Below, one piece after another: positions 18,860 to 27,899 of a stretch of DNA of 64,000 bases; position 1 is the stretch's first letter, and every line of letters begins with the position of its first letter. A program made the translations under genes and the position numbers. The notes below the pieces were generated by a model, which saw only the letters and a program-made list of their open reading frames with translations, searched no databases and was not told the origin of the DNA. Origin of the DNA: Bacteroidales bacterium UBA4363 (GTDB taxonomy: Bacteria; Bacteroidota; Bacteroidia; Bacteroidales; Paludibacteraceae). The stretch lies in NCBI GenBank assembly GCA_002393965.1, contig DGSL01000026.1:70841-134840 (forward strand), in the 5' to 3' direction.

Positions 18860-19834
18860 TTACCAACGTGATAAAATTCGCTCCAGTGGGATATTTCCTA
18901 TTTTAGCTGCCGTCTCTGGAAAACCACTAACATACATCTCATCAATAGCTGGAGAATAAATTTTTTTTGCTTTAGATAGCATCAACAAATCAAGAATTGA
19001 CTTTCCATACGTAGCAAAAGAGGCTCCTTTGATTGTGTCTTCATGCGCACCCTTCCCTTTTAACGGAAAAATCCCTTTTCTATTGTCCATAAGAGCGAGA
19101 AACCTTGTACTGTCAGACGTTACGAGCAACGGAAGATTCTCCCTTCTCTGGATTTTGGAAAGACAAGAAAGGCCCCATTCTGCCAAATCGTTCTGACGAG
19201 AGATCGAGAGAGGCTGTAAGTCATATTCCGGATAATCACCAAAAATATTTTGGAAGCGAAATGCCACACCAATATATTCAGATCCAATCTGTTCGCGATA
19301 TGTTTTCATTTGCTTCTGCAAAAAATCACATGGAATAAACAACTCCGACCATAGGGACGACCAACTAAATTTTGTCCCAAAACGCTCGTTGATTAGCGCC
19401 ACTATATCGCGGTTGGCATTAACGTGTAATTGACGATTCGTCCTGCTTTCCTTAAGGAGACGATTAATGTTCGCATCTCCTATAATGCGCAAAAGACGAC
19501 TATTCAGAAAGTTACAGGAGAGTTCTTCTGTTCGCAAGCGCCAGTCATAGACTCCTGGCAAAAAATAATCTTGAAGGTCGAACGGGAAAATATAATGGAT
19601 ACGAAATGGCCTATGGATGGCTTTACAAAACGCATAAAGCGATACTATACCTTTGAATCTATCACATAGTCCCCCATGAAAACCAGAACCATCTACCTCA
19701 AATACAACTATTTTTTCTTGTCCCCAAGTTCCCCATAGAGGATAACGTCTAATTGAACCTAAAACATCACGCAGGCTGGGAGTAAGCGGTGACAAAAATA
19801 AATCTTTCAGTTTACTAAATTGAAAAATAAACAT
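18860..19834 (-). CDS. Putative glycosyltransferase, O-fucosyltransferase-like
   Basis: A 324-residue soluble protein, most likely a GT-B glycosyltransferase. The N-terminal GSGFHGGLCDRFKGIVSLYA resembles the GG-x-x-x-R/Q-x-x-G region that begins fucosyltransferases of the GT11/O-FucT type. Later IGVAFRFQNIFGDYPE occupies the place of the donor-binding H-x-R-x-x-D segment, and LPLLVTSDS and DLLMLSKAKKIY match the C-terminal Rossmann pattern. The assignment is by pattern only. I start at the ATG at 19834 (MFIFQFSKLKD), two bases after the upstream stop at 19837; an in-frame start at 19882 would overlap that gene by 46 bp. Confidence 0.55.
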   Translation of the reverse strand: MFIFQFSKLKDLFLSPLTPSLRDVLGSIRRYPLWGTWGQEKIVVFEVDGSGFHGGLCDRFKGIVSLYAFCKAIHRPFRIHYIFPFDLQDYFLPGVYDWRLRTEELSCNFLNSRLLRIIGDANINRLLKESRTNRQLHVNANRDIVALINERFGTKFSWSSLWSELFIPCDFLQKQMKTYREQIGSEYIGVAFRFQNIFGDYPEYDLQPLSISRQNDLAEWGLSCLSKIQRRENLPLLVTSDSTRFLALMDNRKGIFPLKGKGAHEDTIKGASFATYGKSILDLLMLSKAKKIYSPAIDEMYVSGFPETAAKIGNIPLERILSRW

Positions 19835-19836
19835 TT

Positions 19837-20757
19837 TCAAGACCTCTCTCCTTTCAGACGATGATAAATCTGGACCAGCCATTCTGGATGAAGTCGACTT
19901 ACTTTGTAGTATATCTGTTCCTGAGCTCCAAATCCACGATAAAAACGAGAAACCCCATCTATCATCGATCCCTCAAAATCTAAGATAAGAGACTGAGCAC
20001 AGTTGAGGCGTATTATCTCATCCACCAAACGGAACATTGCCGACTGGCGTCGTCCTTCTGGAGAGGACGCAGGCAACAGATAAATAAGACGATGGTCGGT
20101 TCTCAGCAGAAACGATACCGCCAAAAGCTCTGACGATAATGGGTGACGAACGCCCAGCAAAATGGATGATCCTTGCGACTTTGCCGCCTCGAACAGCGAA
20201 ACAAGAAGGGATGGAGAAGCAATATTATATCTGTTATTTCTCTGACAAAACGGCAAAAATTCTTCAAAAGTAATAGTAGAAACCAGCAAGTCAGATGATT
20301 TACGAACATTTCGGCGCGTATTGTCCGAATATGATTTAAAAAGAGTCTCATATGTCCGATCTAATAGTATTGTAAGATTTGTACGTCGCTTAGTTCTGAA
20401 AGGCAATGATTCTATAGGATTGCTTTCATTCAATTGAAGTACAAAACTTTTGTATGGAATGGCCTGAAGAAAAGCTTTTACTTCTTTTTCTAAAAGTGGT
20501 CTAGAAGAAAATAGGCCTAATTGCTGCGTTAAAACAGGCTGAACTAAACGCCGAATACCACATAATGGTTTGACAGGAAGTGGAAAAATCACATCATAAT
20601 CATTTTCCCCAGAAACTGATACAAGACCCTCCCAACCAGGAGACACGACGTCTAAATACCATGACATTGCATACGGAAGACCTACTGTTGCGGACGACGC
20701 TACAGCATCCCATTGAAGGCGATTTATTTCTTCATGGTGCAGATGTCGAATAATCAC
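19837..20757 (-). CDS. FemAB/GNAT-fold acyltransferase-like protein
   Basis: A 306-residue soluble protein resembling the FemAB-like and BioF2-like acyltransferases that add an amino acid or acyl group to envelope precursors or polysaccharides. Supporting segments are TVGLPYAMSWYLDVVSPGWE at the N-terminus, SYSDNTRRNVRKS (the characteristic N-x-R-R-N-x-R-K helix) and LILDFEGSMIDGVSRFYRGFG, which matches the family's DFEGS-x-x-x-x-x-x-F-x-x-x-FG C-terminal motif. The neighbours (putative glycosyltransferase, flippase) point to a surface-glycan modification role. The acyl donor is not deducible. Confidence 0.75.
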   Translation of the reverse strand: MIIRHLHHEEINRLQWDAVASSATVGLPYAMSWYLDVVSPGWEGLVSVSGENDYDVIFPLPVKPLCGIRRLVQPVLTQQLGLFSSRPLLEKEVKAFLQAIPYKSFVLQLNESNPIESLPFRTKRRTNLTILLDRTYETLFKSYSDNTRRNVRKSSDLLVSTITFEEFLPFCQRNNRYNIASPSLLVSLFEAAKSQGSSILLGVRHPLSSELLAVSFLLRTDHRLIYLLPASSPEGRRQSAMFRLVDEIIRLNCAQSLILDFEGSMIDGVSRFYRGFGAQEQIYYKVSRLHPEWLVQIYHRLKGERS

Positions 20758-20781
20758 ATTAGAAATTTTTACTCACTTTTA

Positions 20782-20799
20782 CAAAATTAGATAATTTTG
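20782..20799. promoter_or_regulatory. Palindromic pair of divergent -7 elements
   Basis: TAATTTTG at 20792-20799 (plus) and its exact mirror CAAAATTA at 20782-20789 (minus -7) are separated by GA. Both match TAnnTTTG. The inverted repeat is perfect over 9 bp per arm when the flanking A and T are included. It drives, or is shared by, the FemAB-like gene (leftward, 25 bp away) and the comF-like gene (rightward, 45 bp away). No -33 box at 19-21 bp is evident on either strand. Confidence 0.55.
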
Positions 20800-20843
20800 T
20801 CGGATGAGCAAGAAAAACAGCCAGAGCAATCCGCAAGACCATC

Positions 20844-21608
20844 ATGATAAAAAAAACTTCTCATTTCATTTTCTCTCTCACCAAGAGGCTTCTAGACCTG
20901 ACCTTCCCGCCTGTCTGCGAAGCTTGTGGCCGTTTACTTGTTGAGGGAGAACATATTATCTGTACGCACTGTTTTGTCAATCTTCAAAGATCTGATAACC
21001 AACAAGGGAACTCTCTAGAACAAAAGTTCTGGGGGCGTGCTCCTATTGAACGTGCTGTTTCGATAAGCCCTTTCATGAAAGGTAGTATAATTCAGATTCT
21101 AATCCACTCTTTAAAATACAAGAATCGAAAAGAAATAGGTTTTTATTTAGGACGTATATTATCAGAAATCTTGATTCAGGAACACATAGACCAAGATATA
21201 GACATAATCATTCCGATTCCTTTACATTGGAGGAGAAAGAAAAAGAGGGGTTATAATCAAAGCGAACTTATTGCGATTGGCATCGCAGAAGGCTTAAACC
21301 GACATCGCCAAAACAGGGAGCCTGTCACCATAGAGACCAAATGTGCACAAAGAATGGTCAACACCGAAACTCAAACAATAAAAAACGGAGAAGAACGATG
21401 GAAGAATGTACAAGGTGCCTTTCAATTAAAAAATACAGAAAAACTTCTTGGAAAGAAAATCCTATTTGTAGATGACGTAGTCACTACAGGTTCAACTTTG
21501 ATTTCTCTTTTGGACTCACTGAGACAAATACAAGGGATTTGCCTTTATGTAGCATCTGCCACTTATGTCCCCCCTTCTTCCCCTATCGTGCCAAATACTT
21601 CCCGTTAA
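20844..21608 (+). CDS. ComF-family phosphoribosyltransferase-like protein
   Basis: A 254-residue cytoplasmic protein with a four-cysteine zinc-finger-like N-terminus (PVCEACGRLL and HIICTHCFVNL) and a C-terminal PRTase domain with KKRGYNQSELIAIGIA and the PRPP signature ILFVDDVVTTGSTL. ComF proteins support uptake of DNA in transformation, and some members have been linked to DNA repair. The architecture and length match the family. It is divergent from the FemAB-like gene and converges on the DUF3108 gene with a 46-bp gap. Confidence 0.92.
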   Translation: MIKKTSHFIFSLTKRLLDLTFPPVCEACGRLLVEGEHIICTHCFVNLQRSDNQQGNSLEQKFWGRAPIERAVSISPFMKGSIIQILIHSLKYKNRKEIGFYLGRILSEILIQEHIDQDIDIIIPIPLHWRRKKKRGYNQSELIAIGIAEGLNRHRQNREPVTIETKCAQRMVNTETQTIKNGEERWKNVQGAFQLKNTEKLLGKKILFVDDVVTTGSTLISLLDSLRQIQGICLYVASATYVPPSSPIVPNTSR

Positions 21609-21654
21609 CCAATTCTGACCCTTGATGACAGTTGCGTTGATTCCCAGTTTATCC

Positions 21655-22485
21655 CTATTTCTTCTTCCCTAAATAGGAGGAATTTGGTTGTTTCAAGCTT
21701 GAAGTTGATGCCAAGTAAGCCTTAACCGACCCAACTCGAATTTTAGCTTCCACGTATACTGGTATATGATTTTCGTCATCCGTAATCCACACTGTCATGG
21801 CGTCCTCCGAACGAAACACCTTTCCTTTGATGAGTTTAGGACGAAGTTTGATACAGCGATAACGTTCTCCATTTTTAAGAGTAATATTCTCTTTACCTAA
21901 ATAGCGCAAATTAAGATCGAATTTCTGGCCGTCATCGTCATATACAATAGAAAAAGGGATCGTCTGGCCCAATTGTAAACTAGAAAAATTCTGTTCTCGC
22001 AAACGATAAAGCGCTGAGACAAGATCTGTCACAGTCCCCTTTAAATGTAACGTTTGTTTCTTTACATCCTTATTTCGTCGATAACAATGCGTTCGTACTG
22101 TGGTCGATTGCGGAGTGACTTGATCAAAATAAAAATCATCCTGAGCCCAATAATTATCTTCATGAGCAACACGCTGATAGAAATAAGGATACAATGTTTG
22201 CTTGTCTGCGTAGGAATATAGCGTATCGTAAACTTGATAAAAGCGAGCAAACGTTTTCAGAGTACGACCCGCAGCGACAAAATGATATGCAGGATGACCA
22301 TTATAGATACCATTACGTACGGTAAAATCTACACGAGCAGCCTGCAGCCAGACAAAACCAATATTAAAGTAGGCATTATATGTTATTCGCTCTCCCGGTT
22401 TAAATGACGTCACTGCCGATGCCTTGAACGTGGGAATCTGAGCAAAAATCACGAAAATCAGCAAAAAAAAGTATATTCGTTTCAT
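21655..22485 (-). CDS. DUF3108 domain protein, exported
   Basis: A 276-residue protein with a signal peptide (MKRIYFFLLIFVIFAQIPTF) and the DUF3108 opening GERITYNAYFNIGFVWLQAA. The body is strand-rich, with MTVWITDDENHIPVYVEAKI near the end, a conserved family feature. The family is periplasmic, widespread in Bacteroidetes and Proteobacteria, and of unknown biochemical function. It lies 69 bp downstream of a large Ig-like lipoprotein gene on the same strand and may be cotranscribed with it. Confidence 0.85.
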   Translation of the reverse strand: MKRIYFFLLIFVIFAQIPTFKASAVTSFKPGERITYNAYFNIGFVWLQAARVDFTVRNGIYNGHPAYHFVAAGRTLKTFARFYQVYDTLYSYADKQTLYPYFYQRVAHEDNYWAQDDFYFDQVTPQSTTVRTHCYRRNKDVKKQTLHLKGTVTDLVSALYRLREQNFSSLQLGQTIPFSIVYDDDGQKFDLNLRYLGKENITLKNGERYRCIKLRPKLIKGKVFRSEDAMTVWITDDENHIPVYVEAKIRVGSVKAYLASTSSLKQPNSSYLGKKK

Positions 22486-22554
22486 TGCGGCACTTCATTT
22501 TGTTTGTTATATTAGGGATTCCCTCGTCTATCTTATTTTGGCTTGTAAAACAAG

Positions 22555-24402
22555 TTATTGGAAGTCAATATCCCATCTTTGCTCTACATCCCAATTAGCT
22601 CGTAGACGGATTGTACCGTTAAAGTTGTATACTGTCTCTGGCTGTTTCCGACTTTTCCAATCTCCCGGAGTCCAAAAACCATCACCATTATCATCAACAT
22701 ACAAACGAATTCGGTATTCTCCCGGATTAAGATATTCAAATAGTGTGCCATCCGATTCTGCCAGACGTTCTCGTATCACTTCCCCCTTTTTTGCATCCAA
22801 CAACTGAATCCTGCATTTCGACAAATCACCTCCAAAAACTGAAACCATCAACGATGAGAACTGATCGGCTCCTTTGATGGAAAACTCTGATTCCGAACTT
22901 TTGGATGACCTACCTAGAATATCCATTGTTGCGGCAGAATCAACACGTAAAAAATATGTTTTTTCCGAGTCCCAATCTACCCTGCACTCATATGCAAGTG
23001 CAACTTTTTCTTTAGACATCGAATCAAGTAATACGGGCACTAGGATAGGCAATGGTTCCTCTACCAATGCCGTATCTTTTTTACAATACAGATGTATGTG
23101 CGACATATCAAGCGATACCATCGGAGTAGAAGAGGAAATTCGAAGCGGTTCATGAATCGACACTTCTTTACGAGGAAGTAGAAGGCTATACTGTCCCGCA
23201 TTGCCAGATGGAGATGCACTCCCTTTACTCCTATGCACATGACGATAATAGGCAGACACAGTATCTGTCTGATCCTTCAGGTGATACGCAGTATCCTTAA
23301 CTACGTAAGACACAGAAAACCGAAGAGTGTCTTTCTGATACAAACCTTCATCGGTTATATAACATGTGATTGTGTCATTCCTGTTTGAATAGTGGAAAGC
23401 TATTCGCCCTGGATTTTTTTCCAAGAGATGAATTTGTGGACGGACAGAAGTAGTATCATTCATATAGAACGTAACAACATGCTCTTGTTTCCGTTCTGTT
23501 TTTATGAGATATTGTTGTTTTCTCTCTCGAATCGAAAGTAACAACACTAAGTTGTCTGGGTAATAATGTGTCCTGCTGCGGAGCACTACCGAGTCCACCA
23601 CCATGGAGTCACGCAAGACGTATGCTCTGCGTGGATTACGCTTTACAGATTTGCGCATCTCTCGGCGGATTACCGGATCTTCTGTTGCATAATGACGCAA
23701 GGTATCGCTATAGGACTCTGTTTCAAAGTAGGTTTTTACTGGCGTCGCCAAGAAAGCAAAAGGCTCGCCATCATCTAAAATGAGATTGAAATTATTATCT
23801 GATAGGGCACACACCTGATAGTTGCCATTCTTCAGTCCGCGAAAAGTAAACCGACCAGTGGTGTCTGTCCGTGACACGTAAAGAGGGATTTGCGACATAG
23901 GAGCGTCACTCTTTCCGTCGTAAAGGACTACCGTGATGCCGTTTTGTGGTGTAAGATCAGCCCCCGATACAACAAGACCAGAGATTTCCATCGTATCTAA
24001 CTGCTCTCCTGTAGAAAAAGTGTAATGTAAGTTTTTAACAGAATTCCCTTCATTTATGTCACGAATAGCATCCGCAAAATCTATGCTGTATGTTATGTTT
24101 GATCGCAACGTATCATTAAATTCAATTCTGACTTTTCGACCCGATGCTGAGTAGGAGGGCTTTTGTTGCTGTGGGGGAGAGACAGTTATTAGGCTCTGCG
24201 GATTAGACAACTGCACATACTCATCAAATACCAATTCTATTGATTTACCCGCAAAATGCACTGAAGATGGACTTGGAGAAGACATGACAAATTTCGGAGC
24301 ACGATTGTCTCGTAATCCCCCCTGCGGTCCATTGCCTCGATTGGCACAGGACACAACCATAACGATCATAACCAGAGAAAGGAGAATTTGTTTCAGCCGC
24401 AT
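22555..24402 (-). CDS. Ig-like (SbsA-type) domain lipoprotein
   Basis: A 615-residue exported lipoprotein. The signal peptide MRLKQILLSLVMIVMVVSC ends at a lipobox cysteine (VVSC, Cys19), followed by NRGNGPQGGLRD. An Ig-like domain of the SbsA/Big_5 type follows (APKFVMSSPSPSSVHFAG, IELVFDEYVQL, and YSIDFADAIRDINEGN with the conserved D-x-N-E-G-N). A carboxypeptidase-regulatory-like beta module comes next (GITVVLYDG, GRFTFRGLKNGNYQVCALSD). The C-terminus carries a second similar module (GEYRIRLYVDDNGDGFWTPGDW). Homologues are common single-copy lipoproteins in Bacteroidetes; function unknown. Confidence 0.85.
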   Translation of the reverse strand: MRLKQILLSLVMIVMVVSCANRGNGPQGGLRDNRAPKFVMSSPSPSSVHFAGKSIELVFDEYVQLSNPQSLITVSPPQQQKPSYSASGRKVRIEFNDTLRSNITYSIDFADAIRDINEGNSVKNLHYTFSTGEQLDTMEISGLVVSGADLTPQNGITVVLYDGKSDAPMSQIPLYVSRTDTTGRFTFRGLKNGNYQVCALSDNNFNLILDDGEPFAFLATPVKTYFETESYSDTLRHYATEDPVIRREMRKSVKRNPRRAYVLRDSMVVDSVVLRSRTHYYPDNLVLLLSIRERKQQYLIKTERKQEHVVTFYMNDTTSVRPQIHLLEKNPGRIAFHYSNRNDTITCYITDEGLYQKDTLRFSVSYVVKDTAYHLKDQTDTVSAYYRHVHRSKGSASPSGNAGQYSLLLPRKEVSIHEPLRISSSTPMVSLDMSHIHLYCKKDTALVEEPLPILVPVLLDSMSKEKVALAYECRVDWDSEKTYFLRVDSAATMDILGRSSKSSESEFSIKGADQFSSLMVSVFGGDLSKCRIQLLDAKKGEVIRERLAESDGTLFEYLNPGEYRIRLYVDDNGDGFWTPGDWKSRKQPETVYNFNGTIRLRANWDVEQRWDIDFQ

Positions 24403-24478
24403 ATTTCCTCAGGATACAATTACAATTGTCAACATCAGTCTTGACGATTCGCTTGACTTCCAATCGAAAAAGGACTTG

Positions 24479-24516
24479 CAAAAATAAGGTTTATTTCTTG
24501 CTTTACATTAAATTTG
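24479..24516. promoter_or_regulatory. Divergent -7 elements
   Basis: Rightward TAAATTTG at 24509-24516 lies 35 bp before the DUF4254 start. Leftward TATTTTTG (plus CAAAAATA, 24479-24486) lies 77 bp before the lipoprotein start. Neither has a TTTG at 19-21 bp, so these calls rest on the -7 box. Confidence 0.45.
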
Positions 24517-24550
24517 CAAAACGTTTTACGCTGATATTCTGATTTTGACA

Positions 24551-25162
24551 ATGAGTTTTTCAACTGACAGTACACACATTTTCGAACAGGCAATTGCCGA
24601 CTATCACAAAACGGACAATGTAGACGCAACACTTGTCAACCCATTCAGTCCAGACTCTATCAACGGTATTCTCTATGTTAAAAATTGGATTGATACCGTA
24701 CAATGGCATCTTGAGGATATTGTCCGACAGCCAGACATCAACCCCATCGAAGGTTTGGCCATCAAACGCCGAATTGATAAAAGCAATCAGGACCGGACCG
24801 ATTTGGTTGAAGCCATTGACTCTTATTTTCTCCATCAATACAAAAACGTTACTCCACAAGCCAATGCGACCATCAACACTGAGTCTCCAGCATGGGCCAT
24901 TGACCGTCTTTCCATCCTCGCTCTAAAAATCTATCATATGCGCATTGAATCCAAACGTAAGGATGCCGATGAGACTCATAAGGCTCTTTGTCAACAAAAA
25001 CTGGAGATTCTACTCGAACAACAAAAGGACCTGTCTTCTGCTATTGATCAATTGCTTGCTGATATTGCATCTGGACGCAAATTCATGAAAGTCTACAAGC
25101 AGATGAAGATGTACAACGATCCTTCTCTTAATCCTATGCTCTACGGAAATAACAAAAAATAG
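24551..25162 (+). CDS. DUF4254 domain protein
   Basis: A 203-residue, mostly helical cytoplasmic protein matching the DUF4254 family by its opening IFEQAIADYHKTDNVDA, NSINGILY-like DSINGILYVKNWIDTVQWHLED, and GLAIKRRIDKSNQDRTDLVE. The start at 24551 is used; the frame continues two codons upstream only to a TTG. It is followed after 64 bp by a GT9 heptosyltransferase-like gene; the two are neighbours in other Bacteroidetes, suggesting a role connected to lipopolysaccharide. Biochemical function unknown. Confidence 0.85.
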   Translation: MSFSTDSTHIFEQAIADYHKTDNVDATLVNPFSPDSINGILYVKNWIDTVQWHLEDIVRQPDINPIEGLAIKRRIDKSNQDRTDLVEAIDSYFLHQYKNVTPQANATINTESPAWAIDRLSILALKIYHMRIESKRKDADETHKALCQQKLEILLEQQKDLSSAIDQLLADIASGRKFMKVYKQMKMYNDPSLNPMLYGNNKK

Positions 25163-25226
25163 CGCCACTTCTGTTTGACTGGCATTCCCCCTCTACGAAC
25201 AATCCCCCTTTTTCATAATCTAAAAA

Positions 25227-26294
25227 ATGATTGACGAAGAAAAGAATCAGACCATTCTGGTTATCCGACTGTCCGCAATGGGAGATGTTGCAATGACCGT
25301 TCCTGTTCTTCATTCCCTGAAGAAACAACATCCAAACCTGAACATCATCATGTTGACGACTTACGGGAATGACCCGATGTTCGACCATTTACCTGGAGTT
25401 CATTTGGTACATTTCGATAGGCACGGCAAACATAAGGGATTATCTGGGGTCTTCCGTGTATGGTGGAAACTACGAAGAAACTACTCCATTGATTATATCG
25501 CTGATCTACACAACGTTATTCGCTCACGATTGCTGACGGCTCTATTCCGTCTGACTTCACCACACATGAAGATTCGGCACGTTGACAAGGAACGAAAAGA
25601 ACGTCGCAAGCTGGTTCTGTTGGGACATAAAAAATATGGGCACCCTTTGTCTTCCTCTTTCGAACGCTATCGCCGTGTCTTTGAATCACTTGGCATCCGC
25701 TTTGATTTTGACTTTAAGACAATCTTCTCTCGAAAAACCCCTGATCTCGAAGAGGACATGTTGGAACGCTTTGGTCCAAAAGAGAATAAACGTTGGGTTG
25801 GCGTTGCTCCTTTTGCCGGACACCGAAGCAAAATCTATCCTATGAAACGGATGGAGCGTTTTTTGGAACTGCTCAATCAACAAGAAAACATTGAGATTTT
25901 TCTCTTTGGGCATGGAAATGAACGACCTAAAATAAACGATTGGGAAAATAAATTTAAAAACGTTCATTCCATGCCGCGAGGGACTTATCTTCCTCAAGAA
26001 CTCGAGTTGATGGCACATTTGGATGTCATGGTCTCCATGGATTCAGCCAACATGCACTTAGCCTCACTCGTGAACACACCTGTTGTTTCCATTTGGGGTG
26101 CCACACATCGCTATGCAGGCTTTCTTGGCTGGGGACAGAAAGAGGAAAATGTAGTCGAACTGCCTTTGGATTGCAGGCCGTGTTCTATTTATGGAGAAAG
26201 ACATTGTCCAAAAGGAACTTACGAATGTATGCGAGACATTGACCCGCAAACCATTGTGGACAAAGTTCTTCAACAACTCTCATCTCTAAATTAA
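25227..26294 (+). CDS. Glycosyltransferase family 9 (heptosyltransferase-like)
   Basis: Adds a heptose or related sugar to the lipopolysaccharide core from an ADP-sugar. The 355-residue protein has the GT9 opening ILVIRLSAMGDVAMTVPVL, DYIADLHNVIRSRLLTALF, WVGVAPFAGHRSKIYPMKRM, and the donor-site motif MVSMDSANMHLASLVNTPVVSIWG with ATHRYAGF. All are in register with the WaaC/WaaF family. Length is normal. It lies between DUF4254 and thiL. The exact acceptor cannot be stated. Confidence 0.93.
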   Translation: MIDEEKNQTILVIRLSAMGDVAMTVPVLHSLKKQHPNLNIIMLTTYGNDPMFDHLPGVHLVHFDRHGKHKGLSGVFRVWWKLRRNYSIDYIADLHNVIRSRLLTALFRLTSPHMKIRHVDKERKERRKLVLLGHKKYGHPLSSSFERYRRVFESLGIRFDFDFKTIFSRKTPDLEEDMLERFGPKENKRWVGVAPFAGHRSKIYPMKRMERFLELLNQQENIEIFLFGHGNERPKINDWENKFKNVHSMPRGTYLPQELELMAHLDVMVSMDSANMHLASLVNTPVVSIWGATHRYAGFLGWGQKEENVVELPLDCRPCSIYGERHCPKGTYECMRDIDPQTIVDKVLQQLSSLN

Positions 26295-26326
26295 TTAGTA
26301 AAATCCTGTTCTTTAACTCATTCATC

Positions 26327-27373
26327 GTGAAACGTACCGAAATATCCACGTTGGGAGAATTTGGACTCATACAACACCTCACCAAAAACATAAATTTAAT
26401 TAATTCCTCTACCGTAAAAGGAGTAGGAGATGATTGTGCCATCCTGAAATATAATGATGACAAGGAGGTTCTTGTCACAACAGATCTGCTTTTGGAAGGC
26501 ATTCACTTTGACCTTACTTATACACCACTCAAACACCTTGGCTACAAGTCCGTCATGGTGAATCTGAGCGACATCTATGCCATGAACGGACGACCAAAAC
26601 AAATTACGGTCTCTCTGGGGCTGTCAAAACGTTTTTGCGTAGAAGATGTTGATCAGCTTTTTGCCGGTATTCTGCTTGCCTGCCAACAGCATGGCGTGGA
26701 TCTTGTCGGAGGCGACACCAGCGCTTCCATGACGGGCTTGACCATCTCCATAACAGCAATAGGAGAAGGAACGAAAGGGAAAACCGTAAGACGTGATGGA
26801 GCAAAAGTTAATGACCTTATCTGCGTGTCTGGAAATCTCGGCGCAGCTTATATGGGACTACAGATTCTCGAACGGGAAAAAGCCGTTTTTGAAGGCACAA
26901 AAGAAGAGAACATTCAACCAGATTTCGCTGGCAAGGAATACCTTCTGGAAAGACAACTCAGACCCGAAGCAAGACGTGACATCATTGACCGATTGGAAGA
27001 AAAGGGAATTATCCCGACAGCCATGATGGATATTTCCGATGGACTCTCCTCCGAACTGCTTCATATTTGTCATGCAAGCAACGTCGGATGTCGCGTATTT
27101 GAAGATCGTATCCCCATTGATTTCCAAACTGCCTCAACCGCCGAAGAATTCAACATGTCTCTGACAACAGCCGCAATGAATGGTGGAGAGGATTATGAAC
27201 TTCTCTTTACCGTACCCTTGGAACTGCATGACCTCATTAAACAAGTGGAGGACGTACATCTAATAGGTCACATCTGCGAGAAAAAATTCGGCTCTTCATT
27301 AGTTGCAAGAGATAACCAGGAATTTGAACTCAAAGCACAGGGATGGCAGGCTTTCAATAACACAGAAAAATAA
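26327..27373 (+). CDS. thiL: Thiamine-monophosphate kinase
   Basis: Phosphorylates thiamine monophosphate to the diphosphate cofactor. The 348-residue protein has VKGVGDDCAILKYND, the substrate-site VTTDLLLEGIHFDL, VDLVGGDTSASMTGLTIS, and AMMDISDGLSSELLHIC, all diagnostic of the AIR-synthase-like fold of ThiL. The start is GTG at 26327 (protein begins MKRTEISTLGEFGLIQ); no in-frame ATG lies nearer the expected N-terminus. The gap to rpiB is 18 bp, so the two are likely cotranscribed. No TPP riboswitch was recognised upstream. Confidence 0.94.
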   Translation: MKRTEISTLGEFGLIQHLTKNINLINSSTVKGVGDDCAILKYNDDKEVLVTTDLLLEGIHFDLTYTPLKHLGYKSVMVNLSDIYAMNGRPKQITVSLGLSKRFCVEDVDQLFAGILLACQQHGVDLVGGDTSASMTGLTISITAIGEGTKGKTVRRDGAKVNDLICVSGNLGAAYMGLQILEREKAVFEGTKEENIQPDFAGKEYLLERQLRPEARRDIIDRLEEKGIIPTAMMDISDGLSSELLHICHASNVGCRVFEDRIPIDFQTASTAEEFNMSLTTAAMNGGEDYELLFTVPLELHDLIKQVEDVHLIGHICEKKFGSSLVARDNQEFELKAQGWQAFNNTEK

Positions 27374-27391
27374 TTTATTCGCCCTAAGAAA

Positions 27392-27844
27392 ATGAAACCG
27401 TTTAAAGAGATTTCTATCGCCGTCTGCTCTGACCATGCTGGATACGAACTGAAAAATGCCGTTCTTCAGCACCTGCAGAATCTCGGAGCCATGGTCAAGG
27501 ATTATGGAACTTATTCTTCCGAGTCCTGCGACTATCCGGACTTTGCACATCCAATGGCACATGCCGTGGAAAATGGAATACAGGACTTTGGCATAGCCAT
27601 CTGCGGTTCTGGAAATGGAATCAGCATGACAGCGAACAAACATCAAGGCATTCGCTGTGCCCTCTGTTGGAATACTGACCTTGCACAACTTGCTCGTCAA
27701 CACAACAATGCCAATGTCCTTTCCCTTCCGGCTCGTTTCATTTCCCAAGAATTGGCGTTGGAAATCGTTGATGCCTTTTTCTCAACAGACTTTGAAGGAG
27801 GACGACATATCCGTCGCATCGAGAAGATTCCGGTAAAATCATAA
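27392..27844 (+). CDS. rpiB: Ribose-5-phosphate isomerase B
   Basis: Interconverts ribose 5-phosphate and ribulose 5-phosphate in the pentose phosphate pathway. The 150-residue protein begins ISIAVCSDHAGYELKN-like (EISIAVCSDHAGYELKN), continues KDYGTYSSESCDYPDFA, and has the catalytic-Cys region GIAICGSGNGISMTANK followed by GIRCALCWN and HNNANVLSLPARF. All RpiB/LacAB hallmarks are intact. The protein is of normal length. It converges on an LtaS-like gene with a 55-bp gap without a visible hairpin. Confidence 0.96.
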   Translation: MKPFKEISIAVCSDHAGYELKNAVLQHLQNLGAMVKDYGTYSSESCDYPDFAHPMAHAVENGIQDFGIAICGSGNGISMTANKHQGIRCALCWNTDLAQLARQHNNANVLSLPARFISQELALEIVDAFFSTDFEGGRHIRRIEKIPVKS

Positions 27845-27899
27845 AACAGAACTCCTCAATCGCCCCGCGATGAGAGTATGATCATTATTTTCTTGTCTC

